Positions 21,201 through 31,889 of a stretch of 64,000 bases of DNA are shown piece after piece. The stretch comes from Gnetum montanum. Lineage: Eukaryota; Streptophyta; Gnetopsida; Gnetales; Gnetaceae. The translations under genes were made by a program, and so were the position numbers. The stretch covers positions 376,739-440,738 of the forward strand of contig MNCI01018990.1 in NCBI GenBank assembly GCA_015680685.1, written 5' to 3'. The notes below the pieces were generated by a model. The model worked only from the letters and a program-made list of their open reading frames with translations, searched no databases and had not been told where the DNA came from. Position 1 is the first letter of the stretch, and each line of letters starts with the position of its first letter.

Positions 21201-23838
21201 ACCTTATTTGATATGTTAAGCTTCATAAAACACATCAAATCTCTAACACCACATCTCAAGCTTAACCTAGAAAACAAAGAGGTGCTTTACTATTCAAATA
21301 TCAATTCGTGACCTTCATAGGTTAAGTGATAAACAAAATATCAATCCATTATTATTCTTTACTAAACTACATAAATTAGAGATTTTTATTTAGAGTTAAA
21401 GAATATGAAATAATGTTCTAGAGTGGAATTTCTTTTATACATTACATTTCATACTGAACATTGTAAGAAGAAAGGAATCAAAAATTATATATCTAATTAG
21501 TAAAGCTATAACTAATTACAACATAATTTTAAGCTAACATAATCACCTAAAAATCATATAAGAAAAAGGAATTAGTTCTTGGACTGAGTTAGGTAAATAA
21601 AACCAATAAATATATCCTTATGGATTTGGTTGGTGGTATTAGGTAGCTAGATAGTCATGCACATAGGTTAGCTATAGTGAAAAGTTAGCACAAAAAAATA
21701 CAATCAAACAAGTATATCAAAAAAAATAAAATTTGAACAAATGTACAAACCAAATAAAAAAGAGAATCCACCATCACCCTTTAACCCATTCGACTAACAA
21801 ACAAATTGGTGAGTCTATAACTCACATATTAGCAAATTGGTAAGTTTGTAATCCACATGTTAAAAAATTTTTGATGAGTAGAAAACCCACATATTGATGA
21901 GTTTGAAACTCATATATAGTCAAATTAATGAGTCTAAAATCTATATATTATCAAATGTTTGGTAAGTATGAAATCCACATATTTTCAAATTTTCCAAACT
22001 AAACTAAATACCAAATAGATAATGATCCAACAAACAAATCCCTATGTAGTAAGAAACCAATCTAAATATTTAATAAGATCAATCATTCCAAACTAAAGGA
22101 TAAGTGAGCCTAGGTCTTACATTTAACATAAAGTTGAGGAATCTAAAATTCATATGTTTCATAAATCATTAGTGAGCCTAATCTTACATTGGTTAAACAA
22201 AAGGTTAGTGAGCCTAAATCTCACATGTGTGAAAATAACTCAAAATTCCAAACTAGAGTTCTAAGCCAATAGGTTAAGAAATGTTATAGAATCAAATGTT
22301 TTGATGTGTCAAATGGAGTAAAACCCAAAGTATGAATGCAAATAAATGTCTAAAAAATATTAAAATATTACCAGATGGAAATCCAACCATCTCATGATCA
22401 TTCTATGCTCCTAAAACTACTATAACATCAACACTTACTAATTTCGACGTTTTAGGCATTTTGGGAGCCCTAAAAATGTGGGTTTGGCTATTTTTGCAAT
22501 TTTCTATTACCCAAAGGCTAGCTACCACTTTACAAAAGTTGTCAATTTCTCACATCAAATCCAAAAATATTATTTTTTATATGTTATGACCTCATGACTA
22601 TGTCACAATGAATGATAGAGGATGCTTAAGGGTCTACGCTGACATGTTGATCACTTTTTCCTTCTAGGCCAACATCATCCAAAGTTATATTGGGAGGTAA
22701 AAATGCAAAAAAGTAGCCCAAAATACTAGTTCTATCATTGAATTATTGGCAAAATTTGGAAAAAGGATAAAATGTGATCAAAACTAGGTAAAACATGGTC
22801 AAACTTTGTTGAAACATTGACAAAAATTCCATGCATGATAATAAATCTCAAGAATAGTCAAATCATAGAAAATATTATCAAAATATATAGATGTGAGAAT
22901 TCAAGCAAATTAACAAACAATTACTAAAGAAAACAATTTGGTAAAATAAATGTACACTAAGCATAAAGCCAAAACCCAAAAGAGAAAAATAGCAAAATAT
23001 CCTACCTAGAATTGATAGCACTACAACAAAGAATCCTTGCATGTCTTTGATCTCCCTGATAGGCTCCAACTCCTCAATAAAACAATAGATAAAAAATGAG
23101 ATCTAACCAAGATCTAGAATGAGATCTAGAAATATGACTTAGCATAGGGTACTAGTTAATAGTATAGATTTAATTGGATATAGATCTAGATCAAGCTAGT
23201 TCTTAATCAATCCAGTAGAATCTTACTTTCTAGAATTTGCAAATATGTAAAAATGAGTTCATAAAATAATGCTTGAAGAGGATTGTTAGAATATATAATC
23301 TTTTTTCAACATAATAAAAAACCTATTAAGGAAATGATTCATGAACTCACACTTTTTCATTTCAACCTCTTAGATGTCAACAACCCAGGGAAAAATATTG
23401 TTCTTAAGAAAAAAATATTTGATTTATAATCTTATAATTATTTGGCAATGTTGGGTAGGGTGCTCTCATTGGCCAAAAACTAAATTATAAAGAAATTCTA
23501 ATTTCTAAAAAATATTTTAAATCTTTGTCTAACATGAGTTGGTGCATAACACTGGCCTATTATGCATCTCCTATGAGAAAAGATAATGGCTATGTCTAAT
23601 CCCAAGGTGATAGCTATGACTAATCCCCCACTAATAACAAAGTCTAAGGTTCAAAAAGTATAACTAACAAAAGGTTGATTTGAAACATTTTAAAAGCATA
23701 AGTTAGTAGAAAAGTAAAAATCAACACATAAATATAAAATATAATTTTACCAGTAAATATAAATTATCTAAACAATTGTACTAAACCAACTTATATACCA
23801 TTTGCTAGTGACCTATCTAGTTCCCGATACTTGCTAAT
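21200..23838 (-). repeat. Left (3') LTR of E6, portion left of E7
   Basis: AT-rich, without an ORF. It contains short self-similar phrases (GTGAGTCTAAAATC, AATTGGTGAGTTT... CACATATT) repeated through 21790-22260, which recur at 52540-53000 in the other LTR. The start near 21200 is uncertain; the clear match to the right LTR begins at 21533. It ends in CTAAT, the target duplication of E7. The minus ORF at 22878-23069 has no support as a gene. Confidence 0.65.
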
Positions 23839-24451
23839 TGATGAGTGGCAAGGTACCCCTACACTGAACCATATGAATATGAGCATTCTCATGTGCGATC
23901 CGATCGAACTCCGCAGACAGACTAGTGGTGGCCCCTAGACAATTATCCTTAGGTCGCAATTTGCTATCTTCCCACCTGGACTAGTATTATATTTGTCACG
24001 TATGATTTAGTCCAGAGTGAGGTGTATGATGTGGTTCCTAATCTAATGCTACTCCTGAGGGCAATGGAAAGTAATATTATCTACGCTAAGAGAGAAAGGG
24101 TAAAAGAATCTAATCTAGCCTAAGTGCNAAGTACATCACACTTGAATAAAGGATGATGTATAATTACATTCACCACACTATGGGCAGACACTGGAAAATA
24201 ATTTATCTCTAGAGGGATCAAACTAGCAAATTTTAGCTACAATCTAACCTATGTTTTGCAACAAGGGAGAGCCGCTTCTTATTTATAGACATTGCGGCAG
24301 ACTGCGATATTGCATATGCGATATAGCAGGGGACGACGCAATATTGCGTACGCAATAATGAGGGGACACAATATCACAGTAGACATGATATCGCGTATGC
24401 GATATCGCGGCCTATGCGATATCGCGGCCTATGCGATATTGTGTCCCATCA
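23839..24451 (-). repeat. 3' LTR of E7 (613 bp, internally shortened at an N)
   Basis: Ends TGATGAGTGGCAAGG and GTGTCCCATCA. Compared with the 830-bp partner it lacks about 217 bp between TAAGTGC and AAGTAC, exactly where the single undetermined base (24128) stands. The rest aligns well; the stretch before the N is identical to the partner for more than 100 bp. U3 has a dense GATATCGCG array at 24296-24440 and a TATA box near 24277-24287. Confidence 0.85.
24128..24128. other. Ambiguous base N at an LTR length difference
   Basis: The only N in the window. It sits at the junction of the 217-bp difference between the two LTRs of E7, which suggests an assembly join rather than simple base ambiguity. 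Confidence 0.9.
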
Positions 24452-24470
24452 TACCCCCACGACTTAATAA
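24452..24470 (-). promoter_or_regulatory. Polypurine tract of E7
   Basis: On the minus strand TTAAGTCGTGGGGGTA directly precedes the LTR start TGATGGGACAC. Upstream is GTAACTCGAGGATGAG, also shared with the other copies. Confidence 0.7.
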
Positions 24471-24559
24471 AAACTCATCCTCGAGTTACAGTGATTACAC
24501 AGTGGATAGGTATAGGATTATTAGATGGGAAAATAAATGGGATGATGCTGCAGTGTGGG

Positions 24560-25530
24560 AAGAAAACACAACACACAAAATACGCCACAACTACAAAATT
24601 TGGAACTCATGTAGTTCCTAGTGGCAGTGGCTCCTCCATTGGTGCCTTCCCTTTGTCTTGTGCTCCAAGTTTTCAGGCTTGATGGCATTGAAGTATGGTC
24701 TGGAGCTTCTCCTCTTCGATCCGAGGATCTTGTACCGTCCATGCTAATGTTTCAATGGTTGACGGAGTCAGCACCTCCCACAAACAGGGTAGTTGCGGGA
24801 ACATCTAGTTGACCTCGACATACCAAGCCGCGAACACCTGTCGTTCCTTCTCATAGGCTCTAGCTTTGTTCTTGTATTCATGAAGGTCTGTTAGTCATCC
24901 AGCCAAGTCATTTGCAACATCCTTTTGTCCCTGGTAGCTAGCTTTTACCACCTCAAGCTCAAAATTTGCAACATCCAGTTTCTTCACCAACTTCTTGCCT
25001 TCTCCAAATTCTACAAATAACTAAGAAACCTGGGGCCCTGTATTCAGAAGGTTTAACACTTCCAAAATTTCTTGCACAAAGAAGTCAACTGTCACACCAC
25101 AAATATTCACAGTGGTGCCTTGCTCCCTATTATGCTAAAATTGGTACATCTCTCCTAGGTACCAGGCATCACTTTCAGAGAGAATCAGCCAAAAAGGAGA
25201 CCCTTTGAGGTGATCCCACATGTCCTCAGGAGTGAAATCTACAAATGATTCAAAGTTCAACTCCACAATCACCACAGCGAATGTGGACTTCTCATGGAGG
25301 GCCCGAACACAATCTTGGGGAAACATGAGTTGTTGTCCCAGTTCAGGCGCTGCAGTAGCTCCTCTTTCTGCCTGCTTGAATTGTCCAGTAGGAGGTTCAT
25401 CTTGATGAATGCTAAATGATTTCTCCTCCTTTTCTGCATGTCTTCTGGTAGGTCTTTGTCTTCCACCTCTCTAAATTTGTTTGCTTCCACCTTGGGTAGG
25501 ACCCTCCTACTGTCCACATTTCGGGGCCAT
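24560..25530 (-). pseudogene. 3' gene of E7, homologue of the E4 3' gene
   Basis: Minus strand, starting at an ATGGCCCCGAAA (25530) that matches ATGGCCCCCAGA of E4. The neighbouring frame 25553-25269 runs open for 94 codons. Conserved blocks against E4 are FTPEDMWDHLKG...SDAWYLGEMYQF then HNREQGTTVNICGVTVDFF (25230-25060), and the C-terminal part LTDLHEYKNKARAYEKERQV, MFPQLPCLWE and DPRIEEEKLQTIL (24900-24700). Stops and frameshifts interrupt it. The middle FPxLIxxLC block found in E4 appears deleted, which makes the gene about 1 kb instead of 2.7 kb. Confidence 0.65.
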
Positions 25531-25584
25531 TTGCAATCACACGGGCCAAGCATTAGTAAGGTTGTTTTTTAAGTCAAGTTATAC
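25531..25584 (-). other. Candidate intron before the E7 3' gene
   Basis: On the minus strand CAGTAAG|GTATAACTTGAC opens and GTGTGATTGCAA|ATGGCC closes a 54-bp interval. A near-perfect branch sequence TACTAAT lies about 30 nt before the end. The acceptor now reads CAA instead of CAG, so this copy would not splice there. Its position matches the E4 interval. Confidence 0.4.
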
Positions 25585-25814
25585 CTTACTGCTTGTCTTA
25601 ATTAATGATCTTATGTTATCACGTGTGATAGTGCCTAAAAGTTTGTAATAATGAGTCCTGTGACTTAGGTGGTTTCCATTTTAGTTTCTCAGTATACCTA
25701 GGGATTAAATGATTTTTAGGCACAAATATTCTAAGTGTTATACTTAATTACCCTAGCTAATGTTCTTTAGGAAATGATAAATTTCAAAAAATTTAGGCAC
25801 TTTTCGGCAAGTGT

Positions 25815-25832
25815 CCCTCCCCCACGACTAAG
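25815..25832 (-). other. Internal polypurine-like box of E7
   Basis: Minus strand AGCTTAGTCGTGGGGGAGG copies the core of the terminal polypurine tract (AGTCGTGGGGGTA), including the element-specific G in GTCG. The shared G suggests that the two boxes evolve together within the element. Confidence 0.5.
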
Positions 25833-25995
25833 CTGAACATGTCAAGTTCAAGCAGGTTTAAACGGAATAAAAATCGGAGTACCAGCGGGCGAGATACAGT
25901 GAGAAAAGCAAGGCTCACGCAATCGCAAGTCGCAGAGAAAAATTTGAAAAACTCCCCCCATGTGAATGACAAAATGATGCTATGTGTTGGGGGTG

Positions 25996-26085
25996 ACCTA
26001 TTTATAGGTGGAGGGAACGTGATATCGTGTATGCGATATCACATGGGACGCGATATCGCATACGCAATATCTTGTCCCTAGTGAT
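25996..26085 (-). promoter_or_regulatory. Internal U3-like promoter of E7
   Basis: On the minus strand: GACAAGATATTGCGTATGCG, ATATCGCGTCCCATGTGATA and TCGCATACACGATATCACG, then CCACCTATAAATAGGTCACC (TATA box 25998-26009). The words GCGATATCGC and CGTATGCG are those of E7's own LTR U3. It stands some 450-550 bp upstream of the 3' gene, downstream of gag. The flanking sequence does not match R-U5, so this is not simply a nested LTR. Likely role: separate promoter for the 3' gene (inference). Confidence 0.6.
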
Positions 26086-27479
26086 GTGAGGCACAACAAC
26101 AAAAAGACCAAATTTGTGAAGGGATTTTCTTGAAATAAAATTTGTAAATTGAGGACATTGGCTATTATCAAGAGTTCTAGGGCAATTGAATTACCTCCAG
26201 AGGCACAATTAATGATGACGATGTGGATTTTACCAATAAAACCTTGGGTGGTAAGAAAAAGGGTATGTAATGGTACATTAGAACAATAAAATTCAGAGGG
26301 ATGATAGTAGGGAAAGAATAATCATTTAAAAATTATGCTGAGGGTAATAAATGGCATGCATGAGCGATGTCATAAGTGAGAATTACAAAAGATTACACAA
26401 GTGGGTCCTCCCCAAAGTATGTTCCAACCTATAATGCCCTTGTGTAACCACCCTTAAATTGTCCATGGGTACTAGAAGGGTTAAATATAGTCCACATGAA
26501 CTCCACAAAACACACACATGTAAATATCACCGGAATGAGATGAAAATTCTATGCTACATGGGACACAAGCTACAATTACACGACAGTGAGATGAGACAAA
26601 GTATAGAAAGGGATCGTAGAGATTGGGACATGAGGTAATTGACCCAGGGCATAGCGAATTCTGTGTGAAGAGCATGATTAAGGTGTCATTACCCCATCGT
26701 TCCAAGATCAGGACCAAGTCCATTCCTCTAATCAGTGACATTGCATTGTTTCATCCCATGATGAGAGACTATGAGAGTACCATAACAACAAGGCATATGA
26801 TCACTTGGTGTTTTGTTCAAGGGAGGAGTAACTTTTGTTTCGTGGCACTTTGTTTTTCTATTCTTTTCTTTTTCTTCTTTTGTTTTTTTTTTGATTGCTT
26901 AATCCAGAGAAGCCACCAACCTTCAGGCATGGGTGCATGTATTTCTAGTGGGACCCCCTAGAACAAAATTAATTTTTGAGTGCCCTTTTGATTACACTTA
27001 CTCCCATTTTGCGTTAGATCTACAAGGATCTTAGTACAACCACATTGTATGATAACTCCCACAGACGTCACCAAAGAGAATCCGCAAGTCCTCTTGATGT
27101 CACATCCTAATCATTCCCTCTTGGTCCATCCTTCTTCATTCTGGGTACAATGAACACAAAATTAATTTTAATTTTTAATAATTTCAAAAATATCATTGTA
27201 CCCTCGAATAGAACCTCTTTATTTGTAGAATGGATGAGTGGGTGTAATGGGCTCACTATTTCAAATAATTGATCACTCGTGACTTAATAACATAGAACAC
27301 ACCTCAACCAACGATCCACATGAGTGTTTTATTCATAAACGAGATTACTTATAAAAAACAAAAATACCAAAAAGACAAAAACACAAAAAGATAAAAAGAT
27401 AAAACAAAAACTTGAAAAATAAAAAATGGGAAAACAAAAATTTGAAAAATTAAAGAAAACTAAAAAACATTTATTAATC
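26086..27479 (-). other. Non-coding module of E7 between gag and internal promoter
   Basis: No supported gene. It holds the conserved box (26395-26440), the box around ACCTTCAGGCATGGG (26918-26940), the box CCTCTTGATGTCACATCC (27090-27110) and an A-rich tract (27340-27475), all with counterparts in E4 and in E1, E5, E8 and E9. The plus ORF 26623-26961 and the minus ORF 26481-26741 are chance frames. Confidence 0.55.
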
Positions 27480-29540
27480 CTACTTGTTATTAGAATGGGG
27501 GGTATCCCCCATAACTAAACGGTTGAGCATGGAAAGGATTAATAAATGAAGAATGAGGATCCTTGCATGTTGGAAACATTGGAGCCCAATCATACTTATC
27601 CCCTCGAGGTTCACACACTTGATTATAATGAGCATAGTGGGGCAATTTATATGATGTAGTTCTTGGATAATGAGTTGACCCACTATGATGTTTGTGACCG
27701 TTAGATGGTATGCAAGGATTAGGTTGTTGCCTTCCATGATTGTGTTCATTGGGTTGTATGGTTGTTAGAGTGTGAGTTGGTGGCCCTTATGGAGTTACAT
27801 GAGGTGTTGGGTTCGAAGGTAAGGGTGCACCACAGTATGGGACTTGTGCTAAGTTGGAGGATGCAGTGGCCCCAAAATTATTTTGTCCCTTGTTACGGCC
27901 ATGTTTAAAGAAGGGGCGCTTTGGATGTCGACCAGGCTTTTCACTACTGTTGGTAGTAGTAGCACAAGTGTCATTCATGGGTTGTTGCGATGGTGCAGGT
28001 ACCTTAGGAACAATTGGTGGCAATGTATAAGGAGGAAAAGAATGAGAATGCTGAAAGTTAGGAGGTGTATAAGATACACAAGGTGGTGGTTGTGTTGGAG
28101 GCATGGGTTGATAGTATTGCAGAGAATAGTACTATGGTGAGATAGAGTATGTTGGCCCAGTTGGAGAAATAGGATGTTGAACCAGATAAGCGTTTGGGTT
28201 TAGATGATATGAAGGGTGTCTCCAGTCTAGTGGTGGTCTCTCCCACAACTAGGATTTTTTCCACTGTGATCGAACACAGTATCTCTATACGAACTCTGGG
28301 TGTAACATGTTTCCCCAATTCTCATGTAAATGTAACAAGATTGGGCATTAGCCTCTGGGGTGATCGTACAGGCATATGTTGCATTCATACATATGATTGG
28401 AAGTTGAGTTCTTATCTTCTTTATCCCTTCTTTTTGATTTTCTACTATTTCATCCTGCTTCCTGGGTTGCCAAAACTCTATCTTCAATGATATCAATAAA
28501 TTCTCCACATTTTTGATTTGTCCATTCCAACATCTTATTGATCTTTGCCTTGACTTCTTCTAATGATTTTTGTATTGGAAAAGGTGATGTTTCCATCTTG
28601 AGATTGGCTGATTTCTCCTTTTTTATGATCATGGACCTTTGTTAAGTTGAGATTTTGGTCTCGTTGATGTTTTTCAACACTCTCCCATCTAGCTAATTCT
28701 CCTTCTTCTTTTGCTACCAATTTAATAAGCTCTTGGATTTGATGGGTTTGTAGTGTATATAGTTGACCTTGGGCATACATCCCTAAGGTTTCTCTTGTTG
28801 CATCATGAAGCCCATCAATGATATGATACATTAGCCTTTCTTCGGAAACCCATGGCCTGGACAGTTATTTAATAGTGCATAATATCTTTCTAAAGCCATG
28901 TACAAGGGTTCATGTTGTGCTTGTTTCCATCCTTGTATTTTTTTTCTCAAGGCTGACACTCTTGTGTAGGTTTGATATTTTTCATTAAAAACTTCTACCA
29001 TTGTTGACCAACGTCGTATTGAATTTGGTTTTAACGATCTATACCATACTTTTGCTTGGTCAACGAGTGTCATAGGAAAGAGCTTAAGTTTTTGCCACCC
29101 ATTATCAATGTTATTCCATGTGTAGGAATTGTAGAAGGCTTGTAAATGTTGATACGGATCTAAGTCATAGCCTCCTGAAAACTTGGGAAAGTTGTTTAAA
29201 TCGAGCCTGGGTAGATGGCTCTCTTTACGATGCCTATGTGAGATTCGAACGACCTCTTGTATTTTTGTTAAGCTTGTAGTGGCCAGTGAGGGTTCATCAT
29301 CATCAGGTAAGTTAGGCTTTCATGTATTAGGATGACATTTTCTTCATTCATGTTTATAAGAAACTCCCACTTTAGGTTGTATACTCCAATCTTCATCGTC
29401 ATATAGTTCATTGGTTCTCCAATGAACTTCCACTAAATGTGGCATTATTATCATCTTGTAGGAGAGGCATTGTTGTGTAGTTGTGTGTGAATTTATATGT
29501 GAATTTTTATAATTACTTCTTTCTAAGAGATATATCATTA
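27480..29540 (-). pseudogene. gag of E7
   Basis: The core is 29073-28831: LVDQAKVWYRSLKPNSIRRW, then FNEKYQTYTRVSALRKKIQ and LYMALERYYALLNNCPGHGF, the classic plant retrotransposon Gag fold. It continues after a frameshift with IDGLHDATRETLGMYAQGQL (28831-28535). A zinc knuckle CNICLYDHPRG follows near 28380-28330, then a Pro/His/Gln-rich tail (28104-27787) to a stop at about 27482. Only a few frame breaks separate the pieces, the best-preserved gag here. It would build particles and package RNA. No protease or polymerase follows. Confidence 0.8.
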
Positions 29541-29589
29541 ATTCCTATACAACGACCTTGTATGATATAACTAATCTAGATAACTAGCA

Positions 29590-29611
29590 CCGTCCCCGAC
29601 AATGATGCCAA
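29590..29611 (-). promoter_or_regulatory. Primer-binding site of E7 (tRNA-Asp type)
   Basis: Minus strand TTGGCATCATTGTCGGGGAC starts next to the 5' LTR. It matches the tRNA-Asp-type site of Athila elements (TGGCGCCGTTGCCGGGGA, from memory) at 14 of 18 positions. All four differences are C to T or G to A, as expected from deamination of methylated cytosines. Confidence 0.75.
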
Positions 29612-30441
29612 TGATGAGTGGCGAGGTACCCCTATACTCAACCATATGAATACGAGCGTTCTCACACATGATCCAGTCAAACTCCGTAGACGGACTAGTT
29701 GTGGCACCTAGATAATTATCCTTAGGTTGCAATTTTCTATCTTCCCACCTAGACTAGTATTATATTTGTCACATATGGTTTAGTCCAGAGTGAGGTGTAT
29801 GATGTGGTTCCTAATCTAATGCTACTCCTGAGGGCAATGGAAAGTAATATTATCTACGCTAAGAGAGAAAGGGTAAAAGAATCTAATCTAGCCTAAGTGC
29901 GATGAGCATCCGTTCCTTGATCATCCGTACACATCTAGAACTTTGTGCACGACTACCACTTGGATTACCAAGCGCAGATCCTAGGTACGCCACTGGGTTA
30001 CCAAGTAGTCACACTTAAATGCTCGTAATCAAGTCGTACTCACTCTGTGTTATAACATGAGTTTAAGGGTGAGAGAGACTAATTAGGAAAGCAATAAATA
30101 AAAATTAAATAAATAAATAAACAAAGTGAATGTTGCAATGACGAAGTAATCTCGATATTTATTTCCGGCCATGTGTGTGTCCAAGTACGTCACACTCGAA
30201 TAAAGGATGCCATACAATTACATTCACCACACTACGGGTAGACACTGGAAAATAATCTATCTCTAGAGGGATCAAACTACCAGAGTTTAGCTACAATCTA
30301 ACCTATGTTATGCAACAAGCAAGAGCTACTTCTTATTTATAGACATTACGGCGAACTGCGATATCACATACGCGATATCGCAAGGGATGACGCAATATTG
30401 CGTACGCTATATCGTGGCCTATGCGATATTGCATCCCATCA
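29612..30441 (-). repeat. 5' LTR of E7 (830 bp)
   Basis: TGATGAGTGGCGAGG to GCATCCCATCA, next to target site CTAAC. TATA box (reverse) near 30333-30343; GATATCGC array 30356-30430. It contains the 217 bp missing from the partner LTR (about 29900-30180). Confidence 0.88.
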
Positions 30442-30772
30442 CTAACTAAAAACTCTAACAAAAGGATCTAGTGTGCATGCGCTAATGTAAAAGATAATTT
30501 AATTATCAAAAATATTTAGAAGTTCTAAAATATAAAAATTATAAAAACATCATATAATAAAAGTATTAAAAATAATAAAAAAATAAAAAGGTAAAAATAA
30601 ACATTATAATAATTAAAAAATAAAAAGGCCAATAAAAAGAAACATAGCTCGCATAACATAGTCAACATAGGTAAGGGGTAGTAAGCATACATAAAGACTA
30701 GCAAATAAAACATCAAGGGTTTAAATCACAAACATACCAAGGAGTAAGGGGAGTAAGGGACATCTGCCAACA
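30442..30772 (-). repeat. Left (3') LTR of E6, portion right of E7
   Basis: Resumes at CTAAC (the second copy of the E7 target site) with TAAAAACTCTAACAAAAGG, which matches 54474-54490 in the right LTR. Ends ACATCTGCCAACA, so on the minus strand the LTR starts TGTTGGCAGATG, right after the polypurine tract. Confidence 0.75.
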
Positions 30773-30787
30773 CTTTCCCCTCCTCTT
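30773..30787 (-). promoter_or_regulatory. Polypurine tract of E6
   Basis: Minus strand AAGAGGAGGGGAAAG ends directly at the LTR start TGTTGGCAG. A pure 15-base purine run, unlike the TAGTCATGGGGG box of the Athila-like elements. Confidence 0.8.
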
Positions 30788-30829
30788 AAGAATGTTTCTT
30801 TTGGAAGATCTCGTAGTATGTGGTATATA

Positions 30830-31850
30830 GATATTTCTCTACTTTTCATGTTGCTTCTTGTACTCCATGGATTTTTCAAATGACCTTAACCATCAAAATC
30901 ATCTTACTCCTTAACTTTCTCTCCATCTTGTCAATAATCTTAACTAGTCATTCTACCAAACTGACATCAAGATGAAGCTCTACATCTTGTTAATCTATCT
31001 TGTGACTAGGACCTAAAACATGCTTCCTTAACATAGAAATATGAAATATGTCATGAATTGACTACAAATATTGTAGAAGATGAAGTTGATAGGCAACATT
31101 ACCAATTTTCCTCAAAATCAAGAAGGGACCAATGTACCAAGGAGATAACTTTTTGTTTCTACCAAAACTCATAACCCCTTTTAATGGTGAAACCTTAAGG
31201 AAAACATGATCACTAACATTGAATTCTAACAATAGTATCCTACTATTATCATACTTAACATATTTGTCCTGCATTACCTTCATTTTTTTCCTAATCACTT
31301 TGATTTGTTATGTAGCCTTATCAAAGATATATGTCTTGGTCTTCTATATGTCCTCTATAGAGTCCCAACAAATAAGTATATAACAAGGTCTACCATACAA
31401 CATTTCATAAAGTGTTGCTTTGAAACTAGCCTCATAACTATTGTTGTAAGAAAATTCTACTAATGGAAGAATTATGTCCCAGTTGTTCCAATAGTTTGAA
31501 GCATATCTTCTAAAATCTAATTTATTTTCTTTGTTTAACCATTTAGCTAAGGGTGATACATTAAGCTTAGATTCATGAAGAGCTCAGACTCTTCTAAAAA
31601 TATTGTAAAAATCTAGAAGTAAGCTTAGGATCGCTATTTGATACAATCTTTTTTGGAACTTCATGCAATTTAAAAATATTTGATAAGAACATCTTAGTAA
31701 TATCCTCTACACTAGCTATTGCTTTTATGGCCAAGAAGTGAACATATTTGATCAAAAGATTTATGATCAATATGAAAGAGTCTTTTTCATTTTTAGTATG
31801 AGGCATACCAGTGATTGTGCAAATAGTTATTGTTCTCTTAATGTCTACAA
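30830..31850 (-). pseudogene. Integrase C-terminus and chromodomain-like tail of E6
   Basis: Minus strand: MPHTKNEKDSFILI...FLAIKAIASVEDI (31806-31594) is the integrase core start. The intact frame 31298-31062 reads VSDHVFLKVSPLKGVMSFGR, then KLSPWYIGPFLILRKIGNVA YQL, the GPY/F-type module of chromoviruses. Beyond a stop come VELHLDVSLVE and KVIxKIHGVQEAT, the chromodomain-like end used in the family to target chromatin. The final residues EEGKVLADV overlap the polypurine tract and LTR start. Several stops make the gene inactive. Confidence 0.8.
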
Positions 31851-31889
31851 TACTACTTTTAAGTGTTCCATATCTATCTCTTTATCTTT

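Larger units (their letters stand above)
23839..30441 (-). mobile_element. E7: gag-plus-3'-gene Athila-like element without pol
   Basis: Complete from LTR to LTR (6603 bp), flanked by CTAAT (23834-23838) and CTAAC (30442-30446). On the minus strand the order is 5' LTR, tRNA-Asp-type primer site, gag, non-coding module, internal promoter-like array, internal polypurine-like box, candidate intron, 3' gene, polypurine tract, 3' LTR. There is no protease, reverse transcriptase, RNase H or integrase. It would need another element's enzymes to move. It resembles the TR-GAG concept of gag-only non-autonomous elements, but with an added 3' gene. Confidence 0.88.

Noticed and set aside
22878-23069. 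Minus ORF with hydrophobic residues in the E6 LTR
   Set aside because: AT-rich chance frame; the corresponding stretch of the right LTR (about 53600-53800) is closed.
24292-24682. Plus-strand ORFs of 109 and 83 codons in the E7 3' LTR
   Set aside because: They translate the GATATCGCG array and the polypurine region; repetitive RYRG/AYAI wording shows they are by-products of the palindromes.
25996-26085. Internal array of E7 considered as a nested solo LTR
   Set aside because: No TGATG/CATCA pair, no target duplication, no R-U5 similarity beyond the TATA box, and E4 has the same layout.
26481-26961. ORFs of 86 and 112 codons on opposite strands
   Set aside because: Within the conserved non-coding module; the frames are not open in E4 or E8.
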